Shown here: positions 1 through 5,932 of the stretch, one piece after another | Layout of the letters: each line of letters starts with the position of its first letter | How positions within the stretch are numbered: the stretch's first letter is position 1 | From: Candidatus Delongbacteria bacterium | Lineage (GTDB): Bacteria; Bacteroidota; Bacteroidia; Bacteroidales; ML635J-15 | Length of the DNA: 6,174 nt | Direction: 5' to 3' | Assembly (NCBI GenBank): GCA_027858215.1 | Contig: JAQIDD010000050.1 | Span: 1 to 6,174, forward strand | Position numbers and translations under genes: made by a program | Notes under the pieces: model-generated | What the model was told of the DNA's origin: nothing | Databases searched by the model: none | The model's input: the letters and a program-made list of their open reading frames with translations, nothing else

Positions 1-14
1 CTTCGTTGTAGCTC

Positions 15-60
15 AAATTTTAAATCCTCGAATACGTTAGTATGCTGCGGTTTAAAATTT
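15..60. repeat. Perfect 10-bp inverted repeat with nested hairpin
   Basis: AAATTTTAAA at 15-24 is the exact reverse complement of TTTAAAATTT at 51-60. Just inside, CC (26-27) can pair with GG (49-50) across one bulged T. A smaller ATAC/GTAT hairpin with loop GTTA sits at 32-43. It lies in non-coding DNA and could be a structured RNA end, a terminator for a gene left of the window, or part of a dispersed intergenic repeat. The arms are seen directly; the role is unknown. Confidence 0.5.
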
Positions 61-76
61 TCACACGCCTTAATCT

Positions 77-100
77 TGAACATTATGAACTAAACACTGA
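77..100 (+). repeat. Copy 1 of a duplicated leader-like motif
   Basis: TGAACATTATGA (77-88) recurs exactly at 219-230, where its ATG is the aminotransferase start codon. AACTAAACACTGA (88-100) recurs with one mismatch as AACTAAAAACTGA at 209-221. The two sub-motifs are in opposite order in the two copies. The ATG at 85-87 here opens only a two-codon frame, ATG AAC TAA, so this copy is not a gene start. Confidence 0.5.
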
Positions 101-130
101 CTCTATTGACAGACACTAATTAATATGGAT

Positions 131-179
131 CTTCGGACTTCCGTCTTCCGACTTCGGACTCCGGTCTTTAGTCTTCCAA
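131..179 (+). repeat. Seven degenerate 7-bp tandem repeats, CTTCSGW-like
   Basis: The stretch divides cleanly into seven consecutive heptamers approximating CTTCGGA or CTTCCGT, with units starting at 131, 138, 145, 152, 159, 166 and 173. The strand is almost purely pyrimidine plus G in the CGG and CCG cores, and the last two units are the most diverged. TCCGA (147-151) and TCGGA (154-158) form an internal palindrome. No reading frame uses it. It ends just upstream of the putative aminotransferase promoter. Confidence 0.7.
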
Positions 180-197
180 CAAAATTTTATATCTTTG
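167..197 (+). promoter_or_regulatory. Putative Bacteroidota-type promoter for the aminotransferase
   Basis: TATCTTTG at 190-197 fits the Bacteroidota sigma-70 -7 consensus TAnnTTTG. A weak -33 candidate, TTTA at 167-170, lies 19 bp upstream inside the heptamer repeat. The -7 box ends 29 nt before the ATG, implying a short leader of roughly 23 nt without a Shine-Dalgarno sequence. The -7 match is seen in the sequence; promoter activity is inferred. Confidence 0.5.
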
Positions 198-226
198 AAA
201 GCATTGATAACTAAAAACTGAACATT

Positions 227-1432
227 ATGATATCAGACCTTAATTCTATTTATTCCCGCAGTGCCCAGGGCATGCAGCGATCAGCCATCCGAGAAATTCT
301 CAAATTAACCCAGCAACCGGATATTATATCCTTTGCCGGTGGATTGCCGTCACCCGAAAGTTTTCCGGTGGATGACATCAAAGAAGTCAGCAACGAAGTG
401 CTGAATGAAAACGGCACCACAGCCCTTCAATATGGGACCACAGAGGGATATCAACCCCTGCGTGAGGAAATCCTCAACAGGTATAAAAGCGAAGGCCTGG
501 ATGTCGGGCTGGACAACCTGATAATCACAACCGCCTCACAACAGGGCCTTGATTTGCTTGGCAAAATTTTCATCAACCCGGGCGATAAAATTGTGTGCGG
601 CCTCCCCTCCTATCTTGGTGGTATCAGTGCGTTCCGCACCTATGGGGCAGACCTCGAAGGTATCAAATTTGATGAACACGGCATGCGCAGCGATAAACTG
701 GAAGAAAAACTCAAAACCCTCATTGACCAGGGCGACAAACCCAAATTCATCTATGTCATTCCCGATTTTCAAAACCCGGCAGGCGTTACCATGCCAGAAT
801 TCCGCCGCCGAGAAATCATTGACATTGCTCATAAATACGATGTGTTGATTGTCGAAGACAGCCCCTACCGTGAATTGCGTTTCGAAGGGAAGTCACAACC
901 CATGATGTATCAAATGGATGGCTCGGAACAAGTCATCACGCTGGGAACCTTTTCAAAAATCCTGGCTCCCGGTTTCCGCATCGGGTGGGTGCTGGCCAAC
1001 GCTGAAATTGCCGATAAATTTGTGGTGGCAAAACAGTCAGCCGACCTGTGTACCCCGCCATTTGTGCAAATGATAGCAGCTAAGTACATGGAAAAAGGAT
1101 ACCTGAAAAAGAACCTGAAAAACACCATCGAATCATACCGCATCAAACGGGATACCATGCTTGAAGGCTTTCGTAACCACATGCCGGATGGTGTCACCTG
1201 GACCGAACCTGAAGGTGGATTGTTCCTGTTCCTGTACATGCCTGAACACATGGACGCCGAAGCCATTTTCGAAAAAGCCATTGAGAAAAAAATAGCTTAT
1301 GTGTTGGGAAGCGTTTTCCATTGTGATGGCAGCGGCAAAAATACCATGCGGCTAAATTTTTCTTTCCCCACCCTTGAACAAAACAAAACGGGCGTGAAAA
1401 AACTGGCTGAACTGATAAAAGAAAACATGTAA
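227..1432 (+). CDS. PLP-dependent class I/II aminotransferase (LysN / 2-aminoadipate transaminase-like)
   Basis: This is a 401-aa cytosolic fold-type I aminotransferase, full length for the family. It would exchange an amino group between an amino acid and 2-oxoglutarate. The hallmarks appear in order. SFAGGLPSPESFP (35-47) is typical of the LysN/KAT II/MocR-like subgroup. PDFQNPAG (179-186) carries the PLP-contacting Asn183. VEDSPY (209-214) has Asp211, which would pair with the pyridine nitrogen, and Tyr214. TFSKILAPGFRIGW (241-254) carries the Schiff-base Lys244 and Arg251. MRLNFSF (374-380) has Arg375, the likely substrate-carboxylate anchor. The ATG at 227 is chosen because the family N-terminus begins shortly before SFAGG and a -7 promoter box lies 29 nt upstream. 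No Shine-Dalgarno is visible. The substrate cannot be fixed from sequence; 2-aminoadipate, aromatic or branched-chain amino acids are all possible. It is separated by 154 bp and a palindrome from the next gene, so it may be its own transcript. Confidence 0.93.
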   Translation: MISDLNSIYSRSAQGMQRSAIREILKLTQQPDIISFAGGLPSPESFPVDDIKEVSNEVLNENGTTALQYGTTEGYQPLREEILNRYKSEGLDVGLDNLIITTASQQGLDLLGKIFINPGDKIVCGLPSYLGGISAFRTYGADLEGIKFDEHGMRSDKLEEKLKTLIDQGDKPKFIYVIPDFQNPAGVTMPEFRRREIIDIAHKYDVLIVEDSPYRELRFEGKSQPMMYQMDGSEQVITLGTFSKILAPGFRIGWVLANAEIADKFVVAKQSADLCTPPFVQMIAAKYMEKGYLKKNLKNTIESYRIKRDTMLEGFRNHMPDGVTWTEPEGGLFLFLYMPEHMDAEAIFEKAIEKKIAYVLGSVFHCDGSGKNTMRLNFSFPTLEQNKTGVKKLAELIKENM

Positions 1433-1439
1433 TACAGAC

Positions 1440-1462
1440 TAACCTGCCGGAGGGGCAGGTTA
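1440..1462. repeat. Perfect 9-bp palindrome, possible terminator or REP-like stem-loop
   Basis: TAACCTGCC (1440-1448) and GGCAGGTTA (1454-1462) are exact reverse complements around a 5-nt GGAGG loop. It starts 8 nt after the aminotransferase stop, where a terminator would sit. No T-tract follows on the + strand, so it is not a classical intrinsic terminator. A transcript-stabilising or dispersed REP-like element is equally possible. Confidence 0.55.
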
Positions 1463-1481
1463 ATTCCAAAAAACAAGCATC

Positions 1482-1533
1482 AAATGACAAATAAATTACA
1501 ATAATCAAACACCAAAAGACAAACAAATTCAAA
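1482..1533 (+). repeat. A-rich imperfect direct repeat in a G-poor spacer
   Basis: AAATGACAAATAAATTACAA (1482-1501) matches AAAAGACAAACAAATTCAAA (1514-1533) at 16 of 20 positions, with start points 32 bp apart. The surrounding 1463-1547 is strongly A/C-biased and nearly free of G. No TAnnTTTG box and no credible reading frame were seen in this spacer. Confidence 0.45.
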
Positions 1534-1586
1534 GTAGCAAGCAGCAAACGCGAACATGCCGAAAATGAACGAAGAGAAATAGAATT

Positions 1587-3548
1587 ATGGTTAAACTGTC
1601 GGTTATAATTGTCAATTACAACGTAAAACACTTTCTTGAACAGTGTTTGCATTCTGTGTTTAAAGCCATTCAGAATATAGACACAGAAGTGTTTGTTGTT
1701 GACAATAATTCTGTGGATGGCTCTGCCCAGATGATCCGTAACAAATTCCCGGAAGTCAAACTCATTGCCAACAAGGAGAACGTTGGGTTTTCAAAGGGAA
1801 ATAACCAGGCCATTAAAAAAGCATCGGGGGAATACGTTTTGTTGCTTAACCCCGATACCATTGTGGAAGAAGACAGTTTTTCCAAAATCATCGCCTACAC
1901 CGACAGCCATCCGGAAGTGGGAGGCCTTGGGGTAAAAATGATAGACGGAAAAGGCAACTTCCTCCCCGAAAGCAAGCGTGGTCTGCCCACGCCTGCTGTG
2001 GCTTTTTATAAAATTTTCGGATTATCGCGTCTGTTTCCCAGGTCAAAACAATTTGGCCAATACCATTTATCATACCTCGACAAGGACGAAATACACGAGG
2101 TGGATGTTTTGTCCGGAGCCTTTATGTGGATGCGCAAAGCCGCGCTCGACAAAACCGGGTTGCTTGACGAAAATTTCTTTATGTACGGTGAGGATATTGA
2201 CATGTCGTACCGCATAAAACAGGCAGGGTATAAAAACATCTATTTTCCCGGCACCACCATCATTCATTACAAGGGAGAAAGCACCAAAAAGGGCAGCATC
2301 AACTATGTGCGTATTTTTTACCAGGCGATGATCATTTTTGCCAACAAGCATTTTACACAGAAAAAAGCCAGGCTTTACGCCAATTTAATCAACACAGCCA
2401 TCTATTTCAGGGCTGCACTGGCTGTATTGGTACGCTTTTTCAAAAGATTGTTTATTCCTTTGATAGATGCCCTGGTCATATTTGCCGGGTTTCTGCTGAT
2501 AACACCATGGTGGGAAACCTACAAATTTCACAACCCGGATTATTACCCTTACAACTTTTTTGTTACACTGGTGCCCGCTTACATCCTGGTTTGGCTTATT
2601 AGCATATTTTTAAGTGGCGGATACGATAAACCCACACGCATCATCAAACTCATCCGCGGGATCATTGCCGGTGCTTTATTGATTTTGGTTATTTACTCCC
2701 TCCTGCCCGAATCGTACCGTTTTTCGAGGGCATTGATTATCCTGGGATCGGCATGGACACTCATTGCCATCCCGGTTGTCAGGATCGCAGGGACAGCGCT
2801 TAACATACCAGGCTTTCATATTTATTCAAGACGCCGGAAACGGGTTGTGATTGTGGGCAGGGAAAACGAAATTGAGCGTGTGGAAAATCTGCTGAATAAA
2901 TCCAACATCAACCATAAGATTATGGGAAACGTAAGTCCTGATGAGGATGATACAAATGAATTTTTCGTTGGCAACATCAATCAACTTGATGAAATCATCA
3001 ACATACATAAAGTGGATGAAATCATCTTTTGTGCCCGTGACATCAGCTCACAGGACATCATTTCCACCATGCTTTCCTTGTCAGGAACAAAAGCTGCCTT
3101 TAAAATTGCTTCGCCCGATGGCATATCCGTTATCGGGAGCAACAGCATCAATACGGCAGGCGATCTGTACTCACTCCAGTTAAATACCATCAGCACGCCT
3201 GAGAACAAACGCAAAAAACGCATTGTGGACATTGCGGTAAGCCTTATTGTCATTGCATTGTTGCCGGTTTTTATGATCATCACAAAAAGCATATGGGGCA
3301 TTATTCGCAATACGTTTCTTGTCTTATTCGGAATAAAAAGCTGGGTAGGGTATTCATACACCGAACAACAAGATGATTATCGCATACCGGTCATAAAGAA
3401 AGGCATTCTAACCACCGCTTCGCCATACCGTAAAAACAATTTGGACAACGCCGAAAAAGCCAGGCTCAATCTGAATTATGCAAGGGATTACCAGGTACAG
3501 CAGGACCTTATCATTATTTTCAGATCATTAAAAAGGATGGTACAATGA
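1587..3548 (+). CDS. GT2 glycosyltransferase fused to a WbaP-like membrane region with a degenerate PHPT domain
   Basis: This is a 653-aa inner-membrane protein. Residues 1-260 form a GT-A, WbbL-like family 2 glycosyltransferase: SVIIVNYN (5-12), VVDNNSVDGS (37-46), LLLNPDT (85-91, the DXD-like position), FFMYGEDIDMSYRI (197-210, acidic catalytic motif) and IIHYKGEST (225-233). Four hydrophobic segments follow at about 289-308, 323-344, 353-374 and 379-400, then a soluble Rossmann-like segment starting RKRVVIVGRENEIE (417-430) and running to about 535. This order matches the N-terminal half of WbaP-type polyisoprenyl-phosphate hexose-1-phosphate transferases (CoA_binding_3). Residues 541-653 resemble a shortened transferase domain: KKRIVDIAVSLIVIALLP (543-560) for the re-entrant helix, then VLFGIKSWVGYS for the usual NVLKGDMSLVGPRP. 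The KFRTM and DELPQ segments, including the catalytic Asp-Glu pair, are absent, so sugar-phosphate transfer is unlikely. It may glycosylate a lipid-linked or surface polysaccharide, which is inferred. ATG 1587 is the first start after an in-frame TGA at 1566. Confidence 0.88.
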   Translation: MVKLSVIIVNYNVKHFLEQCLHSVFKAIQNIDTEVFVVDNNSVDGSAQMIRNKFPEVKLIANKENVGFSKGNNQAIKKASGEYVLLLNPDTIVEEDSFSKIIAYTDSHPEVGGLGVKMIDGKGNFLPESKRGLPTPAVAFYKIFGLSRLFPRSKQFGQYHLSYLDKDEIHEVDVLSGAFMWMRKAALDKTGLLDENFFMYGEDIDMSYRIKQAGYKNIYFPGTTIIHYKGESTKKGSINYVRIFYQAMIIFANKHFTQKKARLYANLINTAIYFRAALAVLVRFFKRLFIPLIDALVIFAGFLLITPWWETYKFHNPDYYPYNFFVTLVPAYILVWLISIFLSGGYDKPTRIIKLIRGIIAGALLILVIYSLLPESYRFSRALIILGSAWTLIAIPVVRIAGTALNIPGFHIYSRRRKRVVIVGRENEIERVENLLNKSNINHKIMGNVSPDEDDTNEFFVGNINQLDEIINIHKVDEIIFCARDISSQDIISTMLSLSGTKAAFKIASPDGISVIGSNSINTAGDLYSLQLNTISTPENKRKKRIVDIAVSLIVIALLPVFMIITKSIWGIIRNTFLVLFGIKSWVGYSYTEQQDDYRIPVIKKGILTTASPYRKNNLDNAEKARLNLNYARDYQVQQDLIIIFRSLKRMVQ

Positions 3549-4063
3549 AACACAACAACATCAAACTAAGAGCGCTTGAGCCTGAGGATATTGACTTTTT
3601 ATATCGATGTGAAAACGATCCGGATGTCTGGCATGTCAGCAACACGTACCTCCCCTTCTCAAAACATATACTGCGCCGGTACATTGATCATGCTAATGAA
3701 GACATTTTTTTGCATGGACAAATACGTTTCGTTGTTGCAGAACACAACAATGCACCCTGTGGCATGCTTGACTTTTTTGATTTTGACTCTTTCCACCGGC
3801 GTGCCGGCATCGGCATCATCATATGCAGGGAAAAGCGCAACAAAGGCTACGCAAAGGAAGCGCTCAGCCTGGGAAAAAACTATGCTTTTGAATACCTAAA
3901 TCTGCATCAGTTGTACTGTAACATCAGTGAATCCAATACCGTAAGCAGGCATTTGTTTGAATCGGCAGGGTTTACACAATGCGGGGTAAAAAAAGACTGG
4001 CTAAAAATAAAATCGGATTTTGAAAACGAATTTATGTATCAGCTTATCAATCCCGCTGAGTAA
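3545..4063 (+). CDS. GNAT family N-acetyltransferase (RimJ/RimL, Acetyltransf_3 type)
   Basis: This 172-aa cytosolic protein would transfer acetyl from acetyl-CoA to an amine. The N-terminal strand and helix IKLRALEPEDIDFLYRCENDP (6-26) are typical of Acetyltransf_3. Motif A is GIGIIICREKRNKGYAKEAL (88-107), with RNKGYA (98-103) as the acetyl-CoA pyrophosphate-binding R/QxxGxG/A loop. Motif B follows as LYCNISESNTVSRHLFESAGF (123-143), with Asn131 and the usual AGF ending. The start ATG overlaps the stop of the glycosyltransferase as ATGA (3545-3548), which suggests one transcript and translational coupling. The acceptor could be a sugar amine, a polyamine or a protein N-terminus. Linkage to the glycosyltransferase mildly favours a glycan precursor, but nothing in the sequence fixes this. 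Its 3' end overlaps the convergent aroE by 17 bp. Confidence 0.87.
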   Translation: MKHNNIKLRALEPEDIDFLYRCENDPDVWHVSNTYLPFSKHILRRYIDHANEDIFLHGQIRFVVAEHNNAPCGMLDFFDFDSFHRRAGIGIIICREKRNKGYAKEALSLGKNYAFEYLNLHQLYCNISESNTVSRHLFESAGFTQCGVKKDWLKIKSDFENEFMYQLINPAE

Positions 4064-4823
4064 CAAGCCGGAATTCTTTATATGCCCGTTGCCAGATGTC
4101 CCAGGTTTTATCTGCCTGTTCCGTCAGCATCCCAAAACCATTTCGAATTAAAGTTCCCTGTTTTTCACATGCCTGCAGGAAAGCCGTTTTTTTGGGGTTA
4201 TAAACCAAATCAATAACCACATGCTGATCTGAAATATACTGATAGGGAATATCCGGTTTTTCATCTGTACGCGGATACATGCCGACCGGCGTACAATTAA
4301 TCACCAGGGGGTGTGTTATCAACACTTCCTTATTGATTTCATCGTACCTGATCTGGTCATCGTACATGGGGTCCCTTGATGCTGTCAGGCACCGGACACC
4401 GTGCCGTTTTAAAGCATAACGTACCGTGCGTGATGACCCACCGCTACCGAGAATCAAGGCTTTTTCAGGCAATTTGACATCTGCAAGCAGTTTATCAACA
4501 CCCACAACATCGGTGTTGTAGCCTTTGAGTAATACTTTATCCTTTAAATTCAATATAGTCACAGTGTTGACAGCACCTATGCTCATGGCCACGGGGTCCA
4601 GATCGTCAAGATAGGGAATGACCAATTCTTTATAAGGAGTGGTAACATTGAGGCCAAACAATTTGGGATGAGATGCCAGTATTTTTGGCAAACGCTGAAT
4701 TTCGGAAATAGGGAACAGATGATACTTTACATCGCTTATGCTTTCTGCTTCAAATTTATTCTCAAAATATGTCTTTGAGAACGCATGTTCCAGCGGGTAC
4801 CCTATTAATCCGTATTCTCTCAA
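4047..4823 (-). CDS. aroE: Shikimate dehydrogenase (NADP+), TTG start
   Basis: AroE reduces 3-dehydroshikimate to shikimate with NADPH in the chorismate pathway. The 258-aa protein carries YGLIGYPLEHAFSK (4-17, shikimate-binding loop), NVTTPYK (59-65) with catalytic Lys65, AVNT (84-87), GYNTDVVG (101-108) with the catalytic Asp105, the NADP glycine-rich loop GSGGSSR (126-132), ASR (148-150) at the 2'-phosphate-binding position, INCTPVGMYP (175-184), DLVYNP (205-210) and NGFGMLTEQA (228-237). In the HSxS loop the first Ser is Ala14 (GCG); Ser16 is kept. The start is TTG. The frame is open back to an in-frame TGA at 4869-4871, but no ATG or GTG lies between, and an upstream CTG (4845-4847) precedes the likely transcription start. 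TTG places the family N-terminus correctly and 26 nt after a TATATTTG box. It is slightly shorter than E. coli AroE, as is usual in Bacteroidota. Confidence 0.94.
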   Translation of the reverse strand: MREYGLIGYPLEHAFSKTYFENKFEAESISDVKYHLFPISEIQRLPKILASHPKLFGLNVTTPYKELVIPYLDDLDPVAMSIGAVNTVTILNLKDKVLLKGYNTDVVGVDKLLADVKLPEKALILGSGGSSRTVRYALKRHGVRCLTASRDPMYDDQIRYDEINKEVLITHPLVINCTPVGMYPRTDEKPDIPYQYISDQHVVIDLVYNPKKTAFLQACEKQGTLIRNGFGMLTEQADKTWDIWQRAYKEFRLVTQRD

Positions 4824-4849
4824 ATCAAATCGTTTTTTTTGTTGCAGTG

Positions 4850-4879
4850 CAAATATACGAGAATAGATTCAAAAACAAA
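4850..4879 (-). promoter_or_regulatory. Putative aroE promoter (TTTG-N18-TATATTTG)
   Basis: On the minus strand TATATTTG (4857-4850) matches the Bacteroidota -7 consensus exactly. TTTG (4879-4876) lies 18 bp upstream as a -33 element. The box ends 26 nt before the TTG start, implying a leader of about 20 nt. Activity is inferred from the consensus. Confidence 0.6.
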
Positions 4880-4994
4880 TTTTCATCATAAAATCTAACA
4901 GATTATGGTTCTGCTGTAAAATTTTTGAGGATAACACTTACAACAAGTGATTTCAATGTGTTGGTATTGATAGGTTGGTAAAAATGTGGGCGCG

Positions 4995-5027
4995 TGTGTA
5001 AACTTTCCTGAAAATTTCTTATATTTG
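4995..5027 (+). promoter_or_regulatory. Putative promoter of the beta-barrel gene
   Basis: TATATTTG at 5020-5027 is an exact -7 consensus match and ends 26 nt before ATG 5054. The -33 region is weak; TGTG at 4995-4998 lies 21 bp upstream. The aroE-barrel gap (4824-5053) thus carries two back-to-back promoters. No further operator-like repeat was convincing there. Confidence 0.55.
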
Positions 5028-5053
5028 ACGATAAATAACAACTCATTTGCATT

Positions 5054-5836
5054 ATGAAAAAACTGACTCTGATTGTAATTATGATTATTGGTGTTTTGTG
5101 TGGTAAATCTTTAATGGCACAAGATCAGATTATTAAACTTGATTTATTTAATTTGTCGATGGGAGAATTTAGGTTGAATTATGAGTATGTTATCAATGAA
5201 AACCAGTCGGTTATGTTGAAAACCGGTGGCATGATTCCTCATAAAATACCTTCCGTTATTTATGATCCATCACAAGTAGAAGCGGAATATGGTGGTGAAT
5301 CAGATTTAAAAAGCAACATGGGGGCTTTTAACATTGCTTTAGAGTACCGGTTTTATCCCAGTTCACCTGCTCCCAATGCATTTTACATTGCGCCTTATTT
5401 CCGGTATTCAAAATACAATTTCAGTACCTCTGGGCTTTATGAAGATGAATTGACCGAGTCTGAATATCAGGATATGGAGCCTGATGCACAAGACCATGCC
5501 GAACCCCTGGACAATGGGAATTACAACATGAAAGGCCATGGCTTGTTCAGTGGCGCGTTTAAACGCGTTGGCGGCGGGGTTGCTTTTGGATACCAATGGA
5601 TATTTGCCAATGACCTTACCATCGACTGGACGATCATTGGCCTTGGTGTGGAAAGCTGGAACGTAGCCATTGAAGCCAAAAATGTAACGGACGGATATGA
5701 CCCTGACCTGGAAGAATGGAAAAGTGACATTGAAAACGAAACAGATGATTTCTTTATGATCGGGAACAAAATTGATGTCACTACCCAACCGGATCATGTG
5801 AAAATTGAAGTTCCGCTTATTATGCCAAGTATTTAA
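5054..5836 (+). CDS. Secreted outer-membrane beta-barrel protein, C-terminal strand cut off by a stop codon
   Basis: This 260-aa protein starts with a Sec signal peptide: MKK, a hydrophobic core LTLIVIMIIGVLCG (4-17), then SLMA with likely cleavage after Ala22 before QDQ. A lipobox is absent, since Cys16 sits in the core. The mature part alternates hydrophobic and polar residues with many aromatics, for example FRLNYEYV (39-46), FNIALEYRFYP (92-102), AFYIAPYFRYSKYNF (109-123) and GGGVAFGYQWIF (173-184). This resembles small Bacteroidota barrels of the DUF3575/OmpA-like-barrel kind; the family name is tentative. An acidic loop, EDELTESEYQDMEPDAQ, spans 130-146. The encoded end, IEVPLIMPSI, stops at TAA 5834. 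In the same frame the next nine codons read GGISIGYAF and then TAA, exactly the aromatic-ending final strand expected of an outer-membrane protein. The gene may therefore be a recent nonsense allele, a readthrough gene or a sequence error. The start is supported by the signal peptide and a -7 box. Confidence 0.82.
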   Translation: MKKLTLIVIMIIGVLCGKSLMAQDQIIKLDLFNLSMGEFRLNYEYVINENQSVMLKTGGMIPHKIPSVIYDPSQVEAEYGGESDLKSNMGAFNIALEYRFYPSSPAPNAFYIAPYFRYSKYNFSTSGLYEDELTESEYQDMEPDAQDHAEPLDNGNYNMKGHGLFSGAFKRVGGGVAFGYQWIFANDLTIDWTIIGLGVESWNVAIEAKNVTDGYDPDLEEWKSDIENETDDFFMIGNKIDVTTQPDHVKIEVPLIMPSI

Positions 5837-5866
5837 GGGGGAATCAGCATTGGGTATGCGTTTTAA
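5837..5866 (+). other. In-frame orphan C-terminal beta-strand after the premature stop
   Basis: Directly after TAA 5834-5836 the same frame encodes G-G-I-S-I-G-Y-A-F followed by TAA 5864-5866. Alternating hydrophobic residues ending in Phe fit the C-terminal beta-signal recognised by the BAM complex. The segment has no start of its own, so it is best read as the detached end of the upstream gene. Confidence 0.6.
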
Positions 5867-5932
5867 TTTATCTGCAATTATTTCTGAATGCTTTTTAGCT
5901 TAGAAATGATTAACAGGGACGAAAACTAAAAC

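Noticed and set aside
910..1652. Long open frames on the minus strand opposite the aminotransferase
   Set aside because: They are antisense to a well-supported enzyme and have no recognisable motifs, promoter box or sensible start context.
4935..4949. CACTT/AAGTG inverted repeat in the aroE-barrel gap as an operator
   Set aside because: The stem is only 5 bp in A/T-rich DNA, there is no second copy, and it lies well upstream of both -7 boxes.
5408..5797. Minus-strand frames opposite the barrel gene
   Set aside because: The plus-strand frame has a signal peptide, promoter and barrel pattern; the antisense frames show none of these.
5867..5932. Terminator between the barrel gene and the PLD-like gene
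   Set aside because: Only a weak ATTTCT/AGAAAT pairing with a long loop is present; no GC-rich stem or T-tract follows.
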